From Patescibacteria group bacterium (GTDB taxonomy: Bacteria; Patescibacteriota; Minisyncoccia; Phycocordibacterales; UBA1006): a stretch of DNA of 6,578 bases. Position numbers and translations under genes: made by a program. Positions 4,677 through 6,578 of this stretch are shown here, piece by piece (the stretch's first letter is position 1; the number at the start of each line of letters is the position of its first letter). The stretch is taken from contig JAGQMP010000041.1 of NCBI GenBank assembly GCA_020428585.1, positions 1 through 6,578 of the forward strand, in the 5' to 3' direction. The notes under the pieces are model-generated. The model searched no databases. It was given only the letters and a program-made list of their open reading frames with translations, and had not been told where the DNA came from.

Positions 4677-4865
4677 TATCACAGCTTGTGTTGTTGTGGT
4701 TTTTTCTTTAAGCAAACGCAACGAGGAAAAATGTTAATCAATTACCCCTCGCGTACCACTTGCAGGATGCAACACATACCCTTCGTTCAAGCGCGCACTT
4801 GGACATCCAACGGGTAGCCGTCACGCAATGTACCGAACTAATTTTTTAAGTAAAAAAAAGACAAC
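4677..4865 (+). other. Long, probably structured 5' leader of tuf
   Basis: This stretch, with the upstream part from 4523, forms a gap without any large gene. Perfect short stems include CGAGG (4722-4726) with CCTCG (4747-4751), TTGCA (4760-4764) with TGCAA (4768-4772), TACCC (4777-4781) with GGGTA (4812-4816), and TTGG (4799-4802) with CCAA (4807-4810) nested inside the last. A T6 run (4700-4705) follows a weak CACA/TGTG hairpin near the 5' end and could pause polymerase. The 3' end, T6 then A8, has no Shine-Dalgarno before the tuf ATG. I see no known riboswitch or tRNA. A regulatory leader is plausible but unproven. Confidence 0.5.
4731..4817 (+). CDS. Possible 28-codon leader peptide in the tuf leader
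   Basis: ATG at 4731 opens a frame encoding MLINYPSRTTCRM and on to TWTSNG, ending at TAG 4815-4817. It is preceded by GAGG (4723-4726) at a 4-nt spacing, one of the few Shine-Dalgarno-like sequences in the window, and that GAGG can be hidden by pairing with CCTCG at 4747-4751 inside the frame. The peptide has no recognisable family. It might couple translation to tuf expression, but a short frame of this kind also occurs by chance. Confidence 0.25.
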   Translation: MLINYPSRTTCRMQHIPFVQARTWTSNG

Positions 4866-6056
4866 ATGTCAGAATTCAACCGAGACAAAACGCACGTAAA
4901 CGTGGGAACCATTGGTCACGTTGACCACGGAAAGACCACGCTTACCGCTGCTATCTTGCACTCACTTAACCTTGCAGGAAAGACAGTAAAAATGAAGGAC
5001 GTTGCCGGAATCGACAACGCACCTGAAGAGCGAGAACGAGGAATTACCATCTCGATCTCACACAACGAGTACGAATCAGATACCAGGCACTACGCTCACA
5101 TCGATGCGCCAGGTCACGCGGACTACATCAAGAACATGATTACCGGTGCCGCTCAGATGGACGGCGCGATCATCGTGGTAGCTGCGACCGACGGTCCAAT
5201 GCCACAAACCCGTGAACACATCCTTCTTGCAAAGCAGGTAGGTGTGCCAAACATCATCGTTTTCATCAACAAGATGGACATGGTGGACGACGAGGAAATG
5301 GTTATGCTCGTCGAAGAAGAAATGCGTGACCTCCTCAAGAAGTACGACTTCGATGGAGACAACGCACCGGTTATCAAGGGTTCAGCGTTGAAGGCCCTCG
5401 AAGGCTCTTCAGCTGATGACGAATGGGTAAAGAAGGTTCTCGAACTTGTTGACGCGATGGATACCTACTTCCCAGACCCTGTTCGAGAACTCGATAAGCC
5501 ATTCCTTATGCCGGTAGAAGATATCTTCTCAATCGAAGGTCGAGGGACCGTGGTTACTGGAAAAATCGAACAAGGAAAAGTAAAGGTCGGAGAAGAAATC
5601 GAGATCGTTGGTATGAAGGAAACGACCAAGACGACCGTTACCGGAGTTGAAATGTTTAACAAGCAGCTTCAAGAAGGACTTGCCGGAGACAACGCTGGTA
5701 TCCTCCTTCGAGGTGTGAAGAAAGAAGACATTCATCGAGGACAGGTATTAGCCGCTCCTGGATCGATTACCCCTCATACTGAATTCGAGGCTGAGATCTA
5801 CGTCTTGAAGAAAGAAGAAGGTGGACGACACACCCCATTCTTCAAGGGTTACAAGCCTCAGTTCTATGTTCGAACGACCGATGTTACCGGAGAAATCGAA
5901 CTTCCAGAAGGAACTGAAATGGTCATGCCTGGTGACACCATCACCCTTAAGGTGAAGCTCCAGGTACCTGTTGCTCTTAACGATCAGCAGCGATTCGCAG
6001 TTCGAGAAGGAGGACGAACTGTCGGAGCCGGTGTGGTAACCAAGATTATTGCCTAG
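4866..6056 (+). CDS. tuf: Elongation factor Tu
   Basis: EF-Tu carries aminoacyl-tRNA to the ribosomal A site as a GTP complex. The 396 residues match the normal length. G domain motifs are G17HVDHGKT24 (P-loop), RGIT61 (switch I), D80APGH84 with catalytic H84, N135KMD138 and S173ALK176; domain 2 spans about 205-300 and domain 3 about 302-396, ending in RFAVREGGRTVGAGVVTKII. Two small deviations from common EF-Tu are visible: the switch II motif is DAPGH rather than DCPGH, and the segment after RGITI reads SISHNEYES rather than the usual NTAHVEYET. Of 15 Arg codons, 12 are CGA, unusual for a highly expressed gene. A long leader precedes it and rpsJ follows after 30 nt, with a second promoter at the junction. 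Identification is certain. Confidence 0.99.
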   Translation: MSEFNRDKTHVNVGTIGHVDHGKTTLTAAILHSLNLAGKTVKMKDVAGIDNAPEERERGITISISHNEYESDTRHYAHIDAPGHADYIKNMITGAAQMDGAIIVVAATDGPMPQTREHILLAKQVGVPNIIVFINKMDMVDDEEMVMLVEEEMRDLLKKYDFDGDNAPVIKGSALKALEGSSADDEWVKKVLELVDAMDTYFPDPVRELDKPFLMPVEDIFSIEGRGTVVTGKIEQGKVKVGEEIEIVGMKETTKTTVTGVEMFNKQLQEGLAGDNAGILLRGVKKEDIHRGQVLAAPGSITPHTEFEAEIYVLKKEEGGRHTPFFKGYKPQFYVRTTDVTGEIELPEGTEMVMPGDTITLKVKLQVPVALNDQQRFAVREGGRTVGAGVVTKIIA

Positions 6057-6076
6057 CCTTCGGCTTCGGCGATAAT
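6049..6076 (+). promoter_or_regulatory. Possible internal promoter of rpsJ
   Basis: TTGCCT (6049-6054) overlaps the end of tuf and is followed after 16 nt by GATAAT (6071-6076). The rpsJ ATG (6087) is 10 nt after the -10, the same leaderless-type spacing as other genes here. A small GC-rich hairpin, AGCC (6055-6058) / GGCT (6062-6065), lies between the boxes; with no T-run it is not a terminator, so read-through from tuf is also likely. Confidence 0.45.
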
Positions 6077-6086
6077 CCTTGCCACC

Positions 6087-6416
6087 ATGGCAAAGAAAGA
6101 GACCAAAGCGGAAGCTACTCTGCGTATTCGAGTTCGCGCCTACGAAAGTAAGATTCTCGATACCTCGGTAAAGCAGATCATGGATACTGCAGCTTCTTAT
6201 GAAGCTGAAACCCGTGGCCCGATTCCGCTCCCGACCGAAATCAAAAAATATACGGTCAACCGAGCCGCCTTTGTACACAAAGACGCTCGAGAACAGTTCG
6301 AGACCCGCGTTCACAAGCGACTGATTGATATCATCAATCCAACTCCTAAGGTTGTGGAAGCGCTCACGAACATGAACCTCCCATCTGGTGTCGATATCGA
6401 CGTCAAGATGATGTAG
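6087..6416 (+). CDS. rpsJ: 30S ribosomal protein S10
   Basis: S10 (NusE) is part of the 30S head and, with NusB, also joins transcription antitermination complexes. The 109-residue product shows the family core: LRIRVRAYESKILD (12-25), the GPIPLPT turn (44-50), YTVNRAAFVHKDAREQFETRVHKRLIDI (55-82) and the end MNLPSGVDIDVKM. It starts with a short basic extension MAKKETKAEA, a little longer than the E. coli protein. The order tuf-rpsJ is the usual link between the str and S10 operons, with rplC expected next; it is not visible before the window ends, and an AT-rich hairpin separates rpsJ from what follows. No Shine-Dalgarno is present. Confidence 0.97.
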   Translation: MAKKETKAEATLRIRVRAYESKILDTSVKQIMDTAASYEAETRGPIPLPTEIKKYTVNRAAFVHKDAREQFETRVHKRLIDIINPTPKVVEALTNMNLPSGVDIDVKMM

Positions 6417-6437
6417 AAAAACCAATTTTCAATTCTC

Positions 6438-6474
6438 AATTTACGAATTTTCAGATATTGAAAATTCGTAAATT
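6438..6474. terminator. 16-bp AT-rich hairpin after rpsJ
   Basis: 6438-6453 (AATTTACGAATTTTCA) pairs perfectly with 6459-6474 around loop GATAT. The right arm is partly repeated: ATTCGTAA occurs at 6464-6471 and 6472-6479, followed by ATTTTAAATT. It could act as a weak terminator or mRNA-stabilising hairpin. The surrounding AATTTTCAATTCTCAATTT pattern resembles low-complexity spacers I recall from Parcubacteria genomes. Confidence 0.5.
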
Positions 6475-6493
6475 CGTAAATTTTAAATTAATT

Positions 6494-6578
6494 ATCAACT
6501 AATGTTGATGCTCTGGGATGCCCGGGGTACTTGGGATAACCCTTTGCTAGGGCTTGTCCTCGGTATCCTGTGGCAGCC
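6494..6578 (+). other. Strongly foldable region running off the window, possible leader RNA
   Basis: ATCAAC (6494-6499) pairs with GTTGAT (6504-6509). After it, GGATGCC (6516-6522) pairs with GGTATCC (6562-6568), then past a bulged C, 6524-6527 pairs with 6558-6561, and inside CCCT (6540-6543) pairs with AGGG (6549-6552). This GC-rich nested fold after an AT-rich spacer suggests a structured RNA, perhaps the leader of rplC. A frame open from ATG 6502 to the window end (MLMLWDARGTWDNPLLGL...) is also possible; I cannot decide. Confidence 0.35.

Noticed and set aside
4739..4826. Possible tRNA or tRNA-like element in the tuf leader because of TTCGTTCAAGCGC
   Set aside because: The T-loop-like bases are not flanked by a proper 5-bp T stem, and no acceptor stem or anticodon arm could be built around them.
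6081..6090. GCCACCATGG at the rpsJ start, a perfect eukaryotic Kozak match
   Set aside because: The gene is a bacterial S10 next to bacterial tuf; the match is chance and has no role in bacterial initiation.
5748..6425. 225-codon open frame on the minus strand across the end of tuf and all of rpsJ
   Set aside because: It is antisense to two certain genes, its composition is a mirror of their codons, and no promoter or family motif supports it.

Overview
The window looks like part of a small, tightly packed bacterial genome. My best guess is a member of the Candidate Phyla Radiation (Patescibacteria, Parcubacteria-like). The basis is the mix of ribosomal and translation genes with very short gaps, the near absence of Shine-Dalgarno sequences, an archaeal-type UMP kinase, an adenylate kinase with a reduced lid, and an AT-rich 'AATTTTCAATT'-style spacer. 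This assignment rests on gene content only. All credible genes are on the + strand.

Layout: (1) 1-464 is rpsG (S7), lacking only its first few codons. (2) 465-731 has no convincing gene; it holds two large inverted repeats and a TTGACA/TATAAT promoter. (3) 732-1133 is an AT-rich orphan gene with a strongly acidic tail, followed by three hairpins, the last being a terminator. (4) 1331-2954 carries khpA (KH-domain RNA-binding protein), then an adenylate kinase-family gene and an archaeal-type pyrH separated by 4 nt. (5) 3052-3372 is a small winged-helix regulator flanked on both sides by nearly identical palindromic operators, one at its own promoter and one just upstream of the promoter of map. 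(6) 3445-4212 is map (methionine aminopeptidase). (7) 4244-4522 is a small zinc-ribbon membrane protein. (8) 4523-4865 is a gene-free stretch with hairpins, a terminator, a strong promoter and a long structured leader for tuf. (9) 4866-6056 is tuf (EF-Tu) and 6087-6416 is rpsJ (S10). (10) 6417-6578 is an AT-rich hairpin and then a GC-richer, strongly foldable stretch running off the end, probably a leader for the next ribosomal gene.

The outer frame rpsG ... tuf-rpsJ is the str/S10 ribosomal order, but fusA, which usually lies between rpsG and tuf, is absent. In its place are about 4.4 kb of nucleotide metabolism, RNA-binding, protein-maturation and unknown genes. The core genes would serve translation (S7, S10, EF-Tu, N-terminal Met removal, RNA chaperoning) and nucleotide supply (AMP and UMP phosphorylation).

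Two themes stand out. First, gene junctions are compressed: terminator hairpins contain the stop codons of khpA, pyrH and map, and five genes have a -10 box only 7-10 nt before the ATG, which implies leaderless or nearly leaderless mRNAs. Second, the small regulator has twin operators made of four TATTC/GAATA pentamers, suggesting self-control plus control of map.
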